A DNA stretch of 64,000 nucleotides from Microbacterium psychrotolerans (GTDB lineage: Bacteria; Actinomycetota; Actinomycetes; Actinomycetales; Microbacteriaceae): positions 372,001 through 436,000 of the forward strand of contig NZ_JAVFWO010000004.1 of the NCBI RefSeq assembly GCF_031085295.1, written 5' to 3'. Below, piece after piece: positions 24,694 through 33,384 of the stretch. Position 1 is the first letter of the stretch; the number at the start of each line of letters is the position of its first letter. The notes below the pieces were generated by a model. The model worked only from the letters and a program-made list of their open reading frames with translations. It was not told the origin of the DNA and made no database searches. Made by a program: the position numbers and the translations under genes.

Positions 24694-24699
24694 TAGGCT
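24694..24699 (+). promoter_or_regulatory. -10 box TAGGCT, leaderless promoter
   Basis: TAGGCT lies directly after the stop of the VOC gene and ends 6 nt before the ATG at 24706. Confidence 0.55.
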
Positions 24700-24705
24700 C
24701 GCGCC

Positions 24706-25053
24706 ATGACGGACGTCGCGACGAAGCCCCGGCCCGGGACGAGCCTGCGAGGCTTCTCGGCACCCATCCTGCTGATCGGCGCTCTCGTCGTCGTGCCGGT
24801 GGCATTCGGCCTCGTCTTCAACAGCTGGTCGGCGCCCGACGACGAAGCCTACGTGCGCATGGCCTTCGCGACGGTGGCAGGGGCGACTCTCGCCATCGCC
24901 ACAGTGCTCGGCCTGCTCGTCGACCGGATCATCCGCCGCGCGACCGTCTCGACGATCGCGATCTTCGCCGTGATCGCTCTCGTCGTGGTGCCGTACGAGC
25001 TCAACGCGATCTCGGGCGCCGCGGAGCTGCTGCTCACCCGACTGAACGTGTGA
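24706..25053 (+). CDS. Small three-helix membrane protein, unknown
   Basis: A 115-residue protein with hydrophobic segments at about residues 20-42, 52-72 and 82-102 (ILLIGALVVVPVAFGLVF, MAFATVAGATLAIATVLGLLV, VSTIAIFAVIALVVVPYEL). No family was recognised. A leaderless promoter lies upstream and a strong bidirectional terminator follows. Confidence 0.75.
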   Translation: MTDVATKPRPGTSLRGFSAPILLIGALVVVPVAFGLVFNSWSAPDDEAYVRMAFATVAGATLAIATVLGLLVDRIIRRATVSTIAIFAVIALVVVPYELNAISGAAELLLTRLNV

Positions 25054-25058
25054 CGAGG

Positions 25059-25098
25059 TCCCGGCGCTCGCCCCTCGGATGACAGGCGAGCGCCGGGA
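25059..25098. terminator. Perfect 14-bp hairpin terminator between convergent genes
   Basis: TCCCGGCGCTCGCC pairs exactly with GGCGAGCGCCGGGA across a 12-nt loop, 6 nt after one stop codon and 4 nt before the other. Confidence 0.8.
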
Positions 25099-25101
25099 GC
25101 G

Positions 25102-28100
25102 TCAGCGACGCTGACCCTCGACCAGCACCACCGCGGTGCGCGCCGGCACCGTGATCGTGCCGGTCGCCGCATCCCACGTCGTCGTCTTCGCGACGGGGTC
25201 GGAGCCCTGGGCGAGCGCCGGCGTCAGCGAGAACTTCCGGCCGGCGAGCTCGGGGACCGTCTGCGTGGTGGGCTCGGTGCCGGCGTTGAACACCACCAGC
25301 GCGCCCTTCAGCTTCGGGTCGACGTCCTTGCCGACGAGGTCGTCGACGAGCATCACGATGACGCCGGGTGAGGCATCCGTCCCGCTGTTGGGGAACGAGA
25401 CCTTCTGCTCGATGAGCGCGGCGGATCCGAGTCGCAGCAGACCGACCTCATCGCGCACCCGCAGCAGATCGAGGGCGGATGCCTCGGCCGTGGCGATGTC
25501 GGATGCGCCGGGCTTGTTCGCGGGATCGGCCAGGAGCGGCGCCAGATCGTCCCAGTGGTCGCCGTTGTCGGCCTCGCGCGGGAGGCCCGATCCGAAGGTG
25601 GACTCCTGCCCGCTCCAGTCGATGCGGTTGAACCAGTCACCGGAGTTGTAGCTGTTGCGGTCGAGCGACTTCGAGCGCAGCAGCTCGGTGCCGGCGTGCC
25701 AGAACGACGGCGTCTGGGCGTAGGCGGTCGTCGCGAGCGACAGCGTGTTCATGCGCACGCGGTCGGCCATCGGGGTGTCGGCCGGCAGCTTCAGCACCGA
25801 GAGGTCGTACAGCGTCTCGTTGTCGTGCGCGTCGACGTACGTGATGACCTCGTCGGGCTGGTCCGCGTAGCCGGCGGGCGAGCCGTTGTAATCGAGCTCG
25901 TCGCCCGACTTGAGGGTGCCGTCCGCCGACGTGAACGCGAAGTCGCGCAGGTTGCCCGCGAGCCCGAGCTTGACGAGGTCGGTCTTGTGGGCGAGGTCGG
26001 CGAACGGGTCGCCGGGCGCGGATTGGTCGCTGCCGTTGGGGTCCGTCGCAAGGCCCGTTCCGAAGCCCTGGTAGAACTTCGAGTTGCCGTCCACCGGGCT
26101 GCCGCCGTGCACGGTGTCGCGCAGCCGGTCGCTGAACGTGCCGATGCCGGTGCCGCCGAGCTGTCCCTGGGTGGCCTGCTCGAAGAGGGCGTTGTTCGCG
26201 ACCTCGCCGAAGTTCCAGCCCTCGCCGTACAGGTAGATCGCCTTGCCGTCGACGCCGTCCCGCTTGAGCGTGAGCTCGTCGAGGGCGTCGCGGATAGCGA
26301 GCAAGTTCTGCTTCGAGTGGTGGCCCATGAGGTCGAAGCGGAACCCGTCCACCTTGTACTCGCGGGCCCACAGCACGACGGAGTCCACCATCAGCTGCTG
26401 GGCGACCTCGTGCTCCGTGGCGACGTTCTGGCAGCACGTCGACGTCTCGACGCCGCCGGCCGCATTCAGGCGCTGGTAGTAGCCGGGCACGACCTGGTCG
26501 AGCACCGAGGTGTCGGCCTGTCCCGACGCGGATGTGTGGTTGAACACCTGGTCGAGCACGACCTGCAGGCCCATGCCATGGAGCGCGCCCACCATCGAGC
26601 GGAACTCGGCGACGCGTGCGCCGCCCTCCGGGTCGACGGCGTACGAGCCCTCGGGCACCGAGTAGTGGTACGGGTCGTAGCCCCAGTTGAAGCCGTCGGC
26701 GTCGACCACCTTCTCGATGCAGGCCTGCTGCTCGGTGCCGTCGGCCGGCATCGACGCGAGATCGCAGTCGGGCACGGCCTGCTGCGAGCGGTCCTCCTCG
26801 ATCGTGGCGATGTCGAAGGTGGGGAGCAGGTGCACCGTGTTGATGCCGGCGTCGGCCAGCTGACGCAGCTGCTCCGTGCCCGCGCTGTCACGCGTGAACG
26901 CCCGGTAGGTGCCGCGTTCCGCCTCGGGCACCGACTCGTCCGTGATCGAGAAGTCGCGGACGTGCAGCTCGTAGATGGCGCGGTCGACGGGCCGGGCCAC
27001 GACGGGCGCCTTCGTCTTCTCCCATGCCTTCGGGCGCCACTGCTTGTCGTCCAGGTCGATCGCGACCGACCGCTCCGAGTTGGTCGTGAGCGCCAGCGAG
27101 TACGGGTCGGTGACCCGGTTCGTCTCGATCGCCCCGGTAGTCGGTGCGTATACCACGACCTCCCACAGGTACTCGTCGCCCTTCAGAGCCTTGGTGCCTG
27201 CGACTGCCCAGATTCCGGATGCCGCATCCCACGTCGCCTCGTGACGCACGGGCTCTCCGTCGGTGCCGGCGTCCCACGTGAGCAGCGTCGCGCTCTGGGC
27301 CGTCGGCGCCCACAGGCGGAACGTCGGCTTGTCCTTCGCGAACGTCACACCGAGATCGGCGTCGGCGACGGCATCCGCGTACAGGTCGTCGAGCACGCCC
27401 GGGATCTGCACGCCGGTGAAGGCGCGCACGGTGCCGTCGGCGTCGCGCTGCGACACCAGGAGCTGGCCGCGCAGGAGAGCCGCGGCATCGGTCCCGTCCG
27501 CCACCTGCAGTGCGACGTAGCCCGCGAGAGCCGGGAACCGCTCCTTCTGGGCGTCGGTGAGATCTCCCTCGACGCGGCTGAGCTCGACGGTCTCACCCCC
27601 GACGACCCCGCCGTCTTCCAGAGCGAGGGATGCCGCCGCCGACGCGTGCAGCTGCCACGAGGCCTCGGCCGGATCGGCGCCGAGGTCAGCGGGCCATGCG
27701 AGCGTCTCTTCATCGATCCAGTGCGCGCGCTCCTCGCCGAGGCCCGGGAGCCCGTCGCCGATCTGCAGCACATGGGTCGCGATGGTGTAGCGGAAGAGCA
27801 CCGGCACACCCGCCTCGGCGGTGAACGAGTAGTTCGAGCCGCCGGCGACGCCGCCGACGCCGTAGTTCTCGCTCCAGCTCATGCCGTGCGCGACCTTGCC
27901 CTCGTACGCGCCGCCGGGCAGGTCGAGGGTGAGCTCGTAGACGCCGTCCTTGTCTCCGTCGGCCATGAGGCTCGCGAGGCAGTCCGGTGCCCAGTCACCC
28001 GCGCAGCCGCTCTCGCTCTGGTGCGAGCCCGGGACCGTCACGATGGGGCCTTCGGCGGTCGACTGCACGATGTTGGTGCGCGGGTCGAAGTAGAACGAGA

Positions 28101-30819
28101 TCGGGCCGCCCGGGTGCGTGATGGCGATGTTCGCGCCGCCGGGCACGCCGTTCGCGCCGTAGTTGATCGTCCACGAGCCGTCGATCGCGACCTTGTACTC
28201 GTAATCCCCGGGCGCCAGGTCGAACGTGCCGGCCCAGATTCCGTCGGCGCGCAGGGTCAGCTTCGCGGCCTCGCAGCCGGGCGCCCAGTCGCCGGCGCAG
28301 CCCATCTCGGAGTTGAGGCTGCCCGGCACGGTCACCATCGAGATCGGCGACTCCGGCTCCTCCGGGACGTCGAGCGTCACGGCGTTGCCCACCGAAGCGT
28401 AGGTCGACGAGGCGGCGTGCGCACCGGCGGCATCCGTCGTCACCGCCCGGTACTCCACGAGGGTGCCGTCGGCGAGGCCCTCCACCGTGTGGAACACCCG
28501 GGGGTCGGTGTCTTCGGCCGTGCCGAGCGCGTGCCATTCGTCCGAGCCGACCACGCGCCACGCGAAGCTGGTCTCGGTCCACGTCGCGTCGTCGACGTCG
28601 GCGAGGATCGGCGCCGAGCCGGTGACCGCCGCGCCCGCAGCGGGCGCCGACACGGTGACGGCGAGCGGCGCCTCAGGCGCGGTCACCGGCCGGTCGGCAC
28701 GGTAGACGACGGCCGACAGAGCCGGGACGGTGACGGATGCCGCCGCTGCGGCATCCGTCGAGATCGCCGTCGTCGTGCCGTAGACCGGCTCGAAGGACGC
28801 GCCGTGCGTGAGCGTCGTGAGGCTCACCGTCTTGTCGGAGGCGGTGTTGTTGAGGGCGACCAGATACTCCACCTTCTCGTCGCGGTCGACGCGCGAGAAG
28901 GCATAGACGCCCGCGCCGCTGTCGGCGTAGCGCTCGATCTGCGCCCCGGTGACGAGTGCGGGGTGCGCCTCGCGGAGCATGGCGAGCGCGGCGATCCTCT
29001 CGTAGATCGGTGCGGACGTGTCGTAGCGGTCGACCGAGCCGGCGGTCGCCCCGGTGATGAGGTTCTGGTTCTGGTATGCGGCGACCTCTGTCGCGAACAG
29101 GCTCTGGCGGGCGTCCTTGTCGCCGCCTGCACCCGCGAAGCCCTGTTCGTCGCCGTAGTAGACGACGGGCTGGCCACGGCCGAGGAACATCAGGTCATGC
29201 GCCAGCAGGTCGCGTTCGAGCGCGTTCGGCGTCGACTGCAGCATGTAGCCGACGCGGCCCATGTCGTGGTTGCCGAGGAAGGTCGGCAGCGCCGTCGCCG
29301 ACGAGTCGGGCGTGGTGTACCAGTCGTCGCCGGCGTAGAGGCTCTGCAGTCCCTTCGCGCTGTTGCCCGATGCGTAGCTCACTGCCGACGACTGGAACGT
29401 GAAGTCGAGCACGCTCGACATGTCGGTGTCGCGCACGTACGGCGAGAGTTTCACCGGGTCGGCGTCGTAGACCTCGCCGAACATGAAGAAGTCGTCCTTG
29501 CCCTTGACGTCGCGCGCGTAGTCGAGCACCTCGGTCGTCCACTGCTCCCAGAACTCGAAGTTCACATGCTTGGCGGTGTCGATGCGGAAGCCGTCGATGC
29601 CGAGGTCGATCCAGTCCTGGTAGACGTCGACGAAGCCGTTCACGACCGCAGGGTTCTCTGTCATCAGGTCGTCCAGGCCGTCGAAGTCGCCGTAGGTCAC
29701 CGACTCGCCCGTCCACGTCGAATTGCCGCGGTTGTGGTACAACGTGGGGTCGTTGAGCCAGGCCGGCGTCTTCGCATCCGCATCCGCGGCCGCGATCACC
29801 GGCGGGTGCGGGAACGAGGTCGCCGGATCGAGCGTCGGGAAGGAGTCGGTGCCGGCGTAGGTGGCCGGGTCGAACGCGGTGCCGGCGGCGTCACGGTACG
29901 GGGTGGTCGCCTGGTCGACGTAGCCGTACTGGCCGTCGGCATACGAGATGACATCGGCGGTGTGGTTCGTGATGATGTCGAAATACACCTTGATGCCTTT
30001 GGCGTGCGCCTCGGCGATGAGCGCCTCGAGCTCGGCGTTGGTGCCGAGATGCGGGTCGATCTGCGTGAAGTCCGTGATCCAGTACCCGTGGTACCCGGCG
30101 CTCGCATTCGCCCCCTCGCCCTGCATGGGCTTGTTCTTGAAGCTCGGCGTCAGCCAGATCGCGGTTGTGCCGAGGCCGTCGATGTAGTCGAGCTTCTCGC
30201 GCAGGCCCGCGATGTCGCCGCCGTTGTAGAAGCCCTTGTCGGTCGCGTCGTACCCGGTCGTCAAGCGGTCGCCCGTGAGCCCGCCCTCGTCGTTCGACGC
30301 GTCGGCGTTGGCGAAACGATCGGTCATGACGAAGTAGAACTGCTCCTGGCTGCCGGGCTGCCGTACCGGCGTCGCGACGAGTGCGTCGTCGTCGGCGGTG
30401 TAGCCGGCCCGCAGGCTCTTCACCTCGACCCCGACGCGGTGCGAGCTGTCGTCGAACATGAAACGCAGCGTCGACGGACCCGCGACCGTCAGGGGGATGT
30501 CGTCGTCGCCCCCGTTCAGCCCGTACGACTCGTCCCACGCGTCGTTCACCGCGACCTTGTAGTCGTACGAGCCGGCCGGCACCTCGAACTCGGCGGCGTA
30601 GATGTCCGCGGTCGCGGTCGGGCTGAGCTCGGTCGCGGCGCAGGCGGGCTGCCAGTCGTCGGAACAGCCGAGTTCGGACTGGAGGCTGCCCACGAGCGCG
30701 AACGTGCGCTCGGCCGCGGCGGCCGGCGCGATGGCGACCACTCCCCCGGTCAGAATGAGGGCCGCCGCGGTGAGGCATGCGGTCACGATGCGGGCACGGG
30801 CTGAGGTCGACTTCGACAC
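25102..30819 (-). CDS. Secreted amylopullulanase (alpha-amylase plus pullulanase)
   Basis: A 1905-residue exoenzyme. Signal peptide about 1-36 ending AAAA; an X25/CBM-like starch module; a GH13 alpha-amylase domain with Asp414 (GFRIDTAKH), Glu449 (FMFGEVYD) and Asp519 (LGNHDMG); a fibronectin-like linker; two more X25-like modules at about 825-1015 (each with SxxGCAGDWAPxC); then a CBM48 and a pullulanase GH13 domain with FNWGYDPYHY near 1377, Asp1496 (DGFRFDLMG), Glu1533 (YGEGWNFG) and Asp1666 (DAHDNET). It should cut both alpha-1,4 and alpha-1,6 bonds of starch or glycogen outside the cell. The GTG start has GGAG. Two LacI-type operators lie upstream. Confidence 0.93.
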   Translation of the reverse strand: MSKSTSARARIVTACLTAAALILTGGVVAIAPAAAAERTFALVGSLQSELGCSDDWQPACAATELSPTATADIYAAEFEVPAGSYDYKVAVNDAWDESYGLNGGDDDIPLTVAGPSTLRFMFDDSSHRVGVEVKSLRAGYTADDDALVATPVRQPGSQEQFYFVMTDRFANADASNDEGGLTGDRLTTGYDATDKGFYNGGDIAGLREKLDYIDGLGTTAIWLTPSFKNKPMQGEGANASAGYHGYWITDFTQIDPHLGTNAELEALIAEAHAKGIKVYFDIITNHTADVISYADGQYGYVDQATTPYRDAAGTAFDPATYAGTDSFPTLDPATSFPHPPVIAAADADAKTPAWLNDPTLYHNRGNSTWTGESVTYGDFDGLDDLMTENPAVVNGFVDVYQDWIDLGIDGFRIDTAKHVNFEFWEQWTTEVLDYARDVKGKDDFFMFGEVYDADPVKLSPYVRDTDMSSVLDFTFQSSAVSYASGNSAKGLQSLYAGDDWYTTPDSSATALPTFLGNHDMGRVGYMLQSTPNALERDLLAHDLMFLGRGQPVVYYGDEQGFAGAGGDKDARQSLFATEVAAYQNQNLITGATAGSVDRYDTSAPIYERIAALAMLREAHPALVTGAQIERYADSGAGVYAFSRVDRDEKVEYLVALNNTASDKTVSLTTLTHGASFEPVYGTTTAISTDAAAAASVTVPALSAVVYRADRPVTAPEAPLAVTVSAPAAGAAVTGSAPILADVDDATWTETSFAWRVVGSDEWHALGTAEDTDPRVFHTVEGLADGTLVEYRAVTTDAAGAHAASSTYASVGNAVTLDVPEEPESPISMVTVPGSLNSEMGCAGDWAPGCEAAKLTLRADGIWAGTFDLAPGDYEYKVAIDGSWTINYGANGVPGGANIAITHPGGPISFYFDPRTNIVQSTAEGPIVTVPGSHQSESGCAGDWAPDCLASLMADGDKDGVYELTLDLPGGAYEGKVAHGMSWSENYGVGGVAGGSNYSFTAEAGVPVLFRYTIATHVLQIGDGLPGLGEERAHWIDEETLAWPADLGADPAEASWQLHASAAASLALEDGGVVGGETVELSRVEGDLTDAQKERFPALAGYVALQVADGTDAAALLRGQLLVSQRDADGTVRAFTGVQIPGVLDDLYADAVADADLGVTFAKDKPTFRLWAPTAQSATLLTWDAGTDGEPVRHEATWDAASGIWAVAGTKALKGDEYLWEVVVYAPTTGAIETNRVTDPYSLALTTNSERSVAIDLDDKQWRPKAWEKTKAPVVARPVDRAIYELHVRDFSITDESVPEAERGTYRAFTRDSAGTEQLRQLADAGINTVHLLPTFDIATIEEDRSQQAVPDCDLASMPADGTEQQACIEKVVDADGFNWGYDPYHYSVPEGSYAVDPEGGARVAEFRSMVGALHGMGLQVVLDQVFNHTSASGQADTSVLDQVVPGYYQRLNAAGGVETSTCCQNVATEHEVAQQLMVDSVVLWAREYKVDGFRFDLMGHHSKQNLLAIRDALDELTLKRDGVDGKAIYLYGEGWNFGEVANNALFEQATQGQLGGTGIGTFSDRLRDTVHGGSPVDGNSKFYQGFGTGLATDPNGSDQSAPGDPFADLAHKTDLVKLGLAGNLRDFAFTSADGTLKSGDELDYNGSPAGYADQPDEVITYVDAHDNETLYDLSVLKLPADTPMADRVRMNTLSLATTAYAQTPSFWHAGTELLRSKSLDRNSYNSGDWFNRIDWSGQESTFGSGLPREADNGDHWDDLAPLLADPANKPGASDIATAEASALDLLRVRDEVGLLRLGSAALIEQKVSFPNSGTDASPGVIVMLVDDLVGKDVDPKLKGALVVFNAGTEPTTQTVPELAGRKFSLTPALAQGSDPVAKTTTWDAATGTITVPARTAVVLVEGQRR

Positions 30820-30901
30820 AGGAGCTCCTGAGTGTGGGGCACGGCGACGTGCCCGTTGTGATGCGATGTGCCGCCGACACTAGCAGCGCGCTCGGAAGAA
30901 C

Positions 30902-30915
30902 TGCAAGCGCTTACA
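30902..30915. promoter_or_regulatory. LacI-type operator TGCAAGCGCTTACA
   Basis: TGCAAGCGCTTACA fits the LacI-family pattern TGnAAnCGnTnnCA, 83 bp upstream of the amylopullulanase start. It is a probable maltose/maltodextrin repressor site. Confidence 0.65.
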
Positions 30916-30977
30916 TCATGAGAACGCGCTCATACGGCGGATCCCGAGCGCTGCAGCGTGCGTTCTCCTGACGTCGC

Positions 30978-30991
30978 CGCAATCGCTTGCA
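30978..30991. promoter_or_regulatory. Second LacI-type operator CGCAATCGCTTGCA
   Basis: On the minus strand it reads TGCAAGCGATTGCG, sharing nine leading bases (TGCAAGCG plus pattern) with the first site. The two sites are 76 bp apart, about seven helical turns, suitable for looping. Confidence 0.55.
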
Positions 30992-31035
30992 CTGCCATGC
31001 ACCAGCGGGTCCGCCAAATGCGGAATACTTCCGGG

Positions 31036-31449
31036 ATGCCTGTCTTCGACCATCTCGGCGTCAGCGTCGACGACCTTCCGTCCTCGATCGCGCAGTTCGA
31101 TCCGGTCTTCACGGCGCTGGGATTCACCCGGTACGACGCCGACGGCGGTGTGTCGTGGCACACCGAGGGTGAGACGGAGTTCATCCTCCTTCCCGCCCGC
31201 GAGCCCGGCACCGGCCCGCACCGGCATGGACGGGTGGGATGGCAGCATCTCGCGTTCGCCGTCGACTCCCGCGCCGAGGTCGAGCGCCTCCACGCGGTCG
31301 CCGTGGGCGCCGGATGGTCCGTCGTGCGGGAGCCGAAGCTCTACCCGCGCTTCAACGATCGGTACTACGCGTCGTTCGTGGAGGACGACAACGGCATCCG
31401 CATCGAGTTCATGCACAATCCCCCGCAGGAGCCTGCTGAGGCAAGCTGA
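31036..31449 (+). CDS. VOC-family glyoxalase-like protein
   Basis: A 137-residue protein: MPVFDHLGVSVDDLPSSIAQFDPVFTALGFTRYDAD opening, then GWQHLAFAVDSRAEVERLH, and RYYASFVEDDNGIRIEFMHNP, with His/Glu residues at the positions used for metal in glyoxalase I/dioxygenase-like folds. The substrate is unknown. The ATG at 31036 has AATACT 6 nt upstream, a weaker -10, so probably leaderless. It is divergent from the amylopullulanase gene and shares its upstream region. Confidence 0.82.
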   Translation: MPVFDHLGVSVDDLPSSIAQFDPVFTALGFTRYDADGGVSWHTEGETEFILLPAREPGTGPHRHGRVGWQHLAFAVDSRAEVERLHAVAVGAGWSVVREPKLYPRFNDRYYASFVEDDNGIRIEFMHNPPQEPAEAS

Positions 31450-31558
31450 TCCGCCCGACCTGCTGCGCGCGGCGCGTATGCGGCGCCGGCTGGGCGCGGG
31501 ACCGTGGCGGCCGCGACCGACGCCGACGTACTCGCCGGGCCGGCGCGAAGGGAGGACA

Positions 31559-31597
31559 ATGCCTGCATCGACGCAGAGCGGAGTCGTGCATGGGTAA
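31559..31597 (+). other. Possible 12-codon leader peptide overlapping the next start
   Basis: GGGAGG, three bases, then ATG opens a 12-codon frame (MPASTQSGVVHG) whose TAA at 31595-31597 lies just inside the next gene, which starts at 31590. It has a much better ribosome-binding site than the main gene, so translational coupling is plausible. Confidence 0.4.
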
Positions 31598-32159
31598 CAC
31601 GGTGCTGTACATGTCCATGTCGCTCGACGGGTTCATCGCAGGACCCAACGAGACCGACGAGAACGGCCTCGGCGATGGCGGCGGCAGACTCCATGAATGG
31701 GTGTTCCCTCCCGAGGGTGGAGCGAACGCGCAGGTCGTGGACGAGTTCATGTCCACCGGCGCCGTGGTCGCCGGTCGGGGCACGTTCGAGCCCGCCGAGG
31801 GCTGGCACGGCGACCACCACGATGGCGTGCCGATCTGGGTCCTGAGCCGCCGCCCGATGCCGGACTGGGCGCGCGGCATGTCCGCCGTGCACTACACGAA
31901 CGACATCGCCGCGGCGTTCCGCGACGCACGGCAGGCTGCGGGAGACAAGGACGTCCTGGTGCACGGCGCCGCCACGGCCCAGCGCGCCATCGCGGCCGCC
32001 CTCCTCGACGAGCTCGAGATCCACCTCGTCCCCGTGCTGCTCGGGGAAGGTCGCCGGCTCTTCGAGCACCTCGGCTCGCCGCGTCGAGAGCTCGAGCGGG
32101 TCAGGGTCCTCCCCGGCGAAGGCGGAGTGACCCACCTCCGCTACCGCATCCGGTACTGA
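31590..32159 (+). CDS. Dihydrofolate reductase-like (RibD C-terminal) protein
   Basis: A 189-residue protein of the RibD_C/DHFR-like group: VLYMSMSLDGFIAGPNETDENGLGDGGGRLHEW, TGAVVAGRGTFEPAEGW, GVPIWVLSRRP, DVLVHGAATAQRAIAAALLDELEIHLVPVLLGEGRRLFEHLG. Members bind NADPH; most, including this small stand-alone type, have no assigned substrate. The ATG at 31590 lacks a clear ribosome-binding site and overlaps a short upstream frame. Confidence 0.86.
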   Translation: MGNTVLYMSMSLDGFIAGPNETDENGLGDGGGRLHEWVFPPEGGANAQVVDEFMSTGAVVAGRGTFEPAEGWHGDHHDGVPIWVLSRRPMPDWARGMSAVHYTNDIAAAFRDARQAAGDKDVLVHGAATAQRAIAAALLDELEIHLVPVLLGEGRRLFEHLGSPRRELERVRVLPGEGGVTHLRYRIRY

Positions 32160-32198
32160 CAGCGGGTGCGGCTGCCCACCGGCCCCCGAAGGCTTGGT

Positions 32199-32324
32199 GT
32201 CATCACGATCATCGTCGACCTGTTCCGCGACCACACCCTGAACGGCTGGGGCAGCGCCCTCTGGGTGATCTTCCTCGTCACGGTCCCCTTCCTCGCCGCG
32301 CCGATCGCCGTCATCGAGTGCGTC
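32199..32324 (+). pseudogene. Remnant of a PLDc_N/SHOCT-type membrane protein
   Basis: About 42 codons read IIVDLFRDHTLNGWGSALWVIFLVTVPFLAAPIAV, the conserved middle of small actinobacterial membrane proteins with a phospholipase-D-nuclease N-terminal (PLDc_N) segment and often a SHOCT end. The usual N-terminal helix and C-terminal SHOCT motif are absent and no start signal is near. It is best seen as a decayed fragment. Confidence 0.65.
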
Positions 32325-32340
32325 GCGCCGGACAGGTCCG

Positions 32341-32346
32341 TAGGCT
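32341..32346 (+). promoter_or_regulatory. -10 box TAGGCT
   Basis: TAGGCT is followed by GGAGGC and the ATG at 32353. The geometry is leaderless. Confidence 0.55.
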
Positions 32347-32352
32347 GGAGGC

Positions 32353-32493
32353 ATGACGGTGGATGCTGCGGATCCGCGAGTCTGCCCGACCTGCGGTGAC
32401 CCTCTGAAGTTCGAGATCCTCGACGATGAGCGCTTCCTCGTCGCATGGTCGTGCGTGAACGGCGGCCTGATCCGCACCACGGAGCCGGTGTAA
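32353..32493 (+). CDS. Small zinc-ribbon-like protein (46 residues)
   Basis: A short frame with a CPTCG knuckle (VCPTCGDPLKFEILDDERFLV) and a later Cys (WSCVNGG). Only three Cys are present, so a complete four-Cys zinc site would need another ligand or a partner. The frame has typical GC3 and an excellent promoter 6 nt upstream, making it a credible gene. The function is unknown. Confidence 0.6.
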   Translation: MTVDAADPRVCPTCGDPLKFEILDDERFLVAWSCVNGGLIRTTEPV

Positions 32494-32550
32494 CGGGCCG
32501 GCCGCCGTCTGCGTCTCGCGCGGCGCGCTTGAGAGCGGCGCGACCCGAAC

Positions 32551-33144
32551 TCAGGCGTGGGCAGGCGGGACGGTCTTGCGCATCACGGTCTTGCTCTTGC
32601 CGATATGGCGCTCGAACGTGAATCCCGCCTTCTCGAACATGGCCCGCGTGCCGTTGTGCAGGAACGAGGCTGACGTCCGCTTGCCTTCAGCGAGCTCGTT
32701 CGGGAACGAGACCACCTCTCCTCCGCCGGCCTGCGCGATCAGGTGGAGCGCGCCCTCCAGAGCCTCTCGCGCCACTCCCGAACGTCGGTGGTCGCGGTCG
32801 ACGAAGAAGCAGGTGATGCGCCACGGCGCCGGGTTGGCCTCGCCCGCGTCGTACTGCTTGCGGTGGTAGATGCCGGGCAGCTCGGCGGGACTGCCGTATT
32901 CGCACCACGCGATCGCGTCTTCGCCGTCGAAGACGAGCGCGGCATGCGCGACGCCCTCCGCCACGAGTCGCTGCTTGAACGTCGGCCCGTCGTAGTCGCC
33001 CTTGGCGGTGTGCTCCGTGTCGCCGTGGAAGTACGAGCAGTAGCACCCGCCCCAGACCCCGTTGTGCTTCTGCGCGAGGGCCAGCCAGGCGGGAAAGGTC
33101 TCGGGCGTGAGCGGCTTGATCACGTGCGACGTCGTCGTGACCAT
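32551..33144 (-). CDS. GNAT-like acetyltransferase
   Basis: A 197-residue protein. LTPETFPAWLALAQKHNGVWGGCYCSYFHGD is followed by ALVFDGEDAIAWCEYGSPAELPGIYHRK, the CoA-binding-type ITCFFVDRDHRRSGVAREALEGALHLIAQAGGGEVVSFP, and a C-terminal GTRAMFEKAGFTFERHIGKSKTVMRK. This matches a GNAT subgroup with unknown substrate. The ATG at 33144 has GAGG 8 nt upstream. Confidence 0.83.
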   Translation of the reverse strand: MVTTTSHVIKPLTPETFPAWLALAQKHNGVWGGCYCSYFHGDTEHTAKGDYDGPTFKQRLVAEGVAHAALVFDGEDAIAWCEYGSPAELPGIYHRKQYDAGEANPAPWRITCFFVDRDHRRSGVAREALEGALHLIAQAGGGEVVSFPNELAEGKRTSASFLHNGTRAMFEKAGFTFERHIGKSKTVMRKTVPPAHA

Positions 33145-33384
33145 GTCACCGGCCTCAGCTCTCGGTCCGACGGCGGCGGGAACGGCGCCGCGGTTCGGGT
33201 GGCGCGGGTGAACGACCACGGAGGATCACTCGCAGGTCGCGTGCCATGCCGTCATCCTGCCAGCATCACCGATCGAAGTCACGGGCTCATCGCTGCGCCA
33301 AGACCGGTCGTGCGGCCGGGCATTCCACCGGCACGAGCCGGAGATGCAGTACCGTCGAGGCGGTCGCTGTCGAGAGGAGCAGGC

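Noticed and set aside
27143..27148. GTATAC inside the amylopullulanase gene as a GntR site
   Set aside because: It is within coding sequence, lacks the flanking T and A of TGTATACA, and is far from any start.
25555..30804. Very long open frame antisense to the amylopullulanase gene
   Set aside because: It is a high-GC shadow of a gene with complete catalytic motifs; its own product shows no domain and is low-complexity basic sequence.
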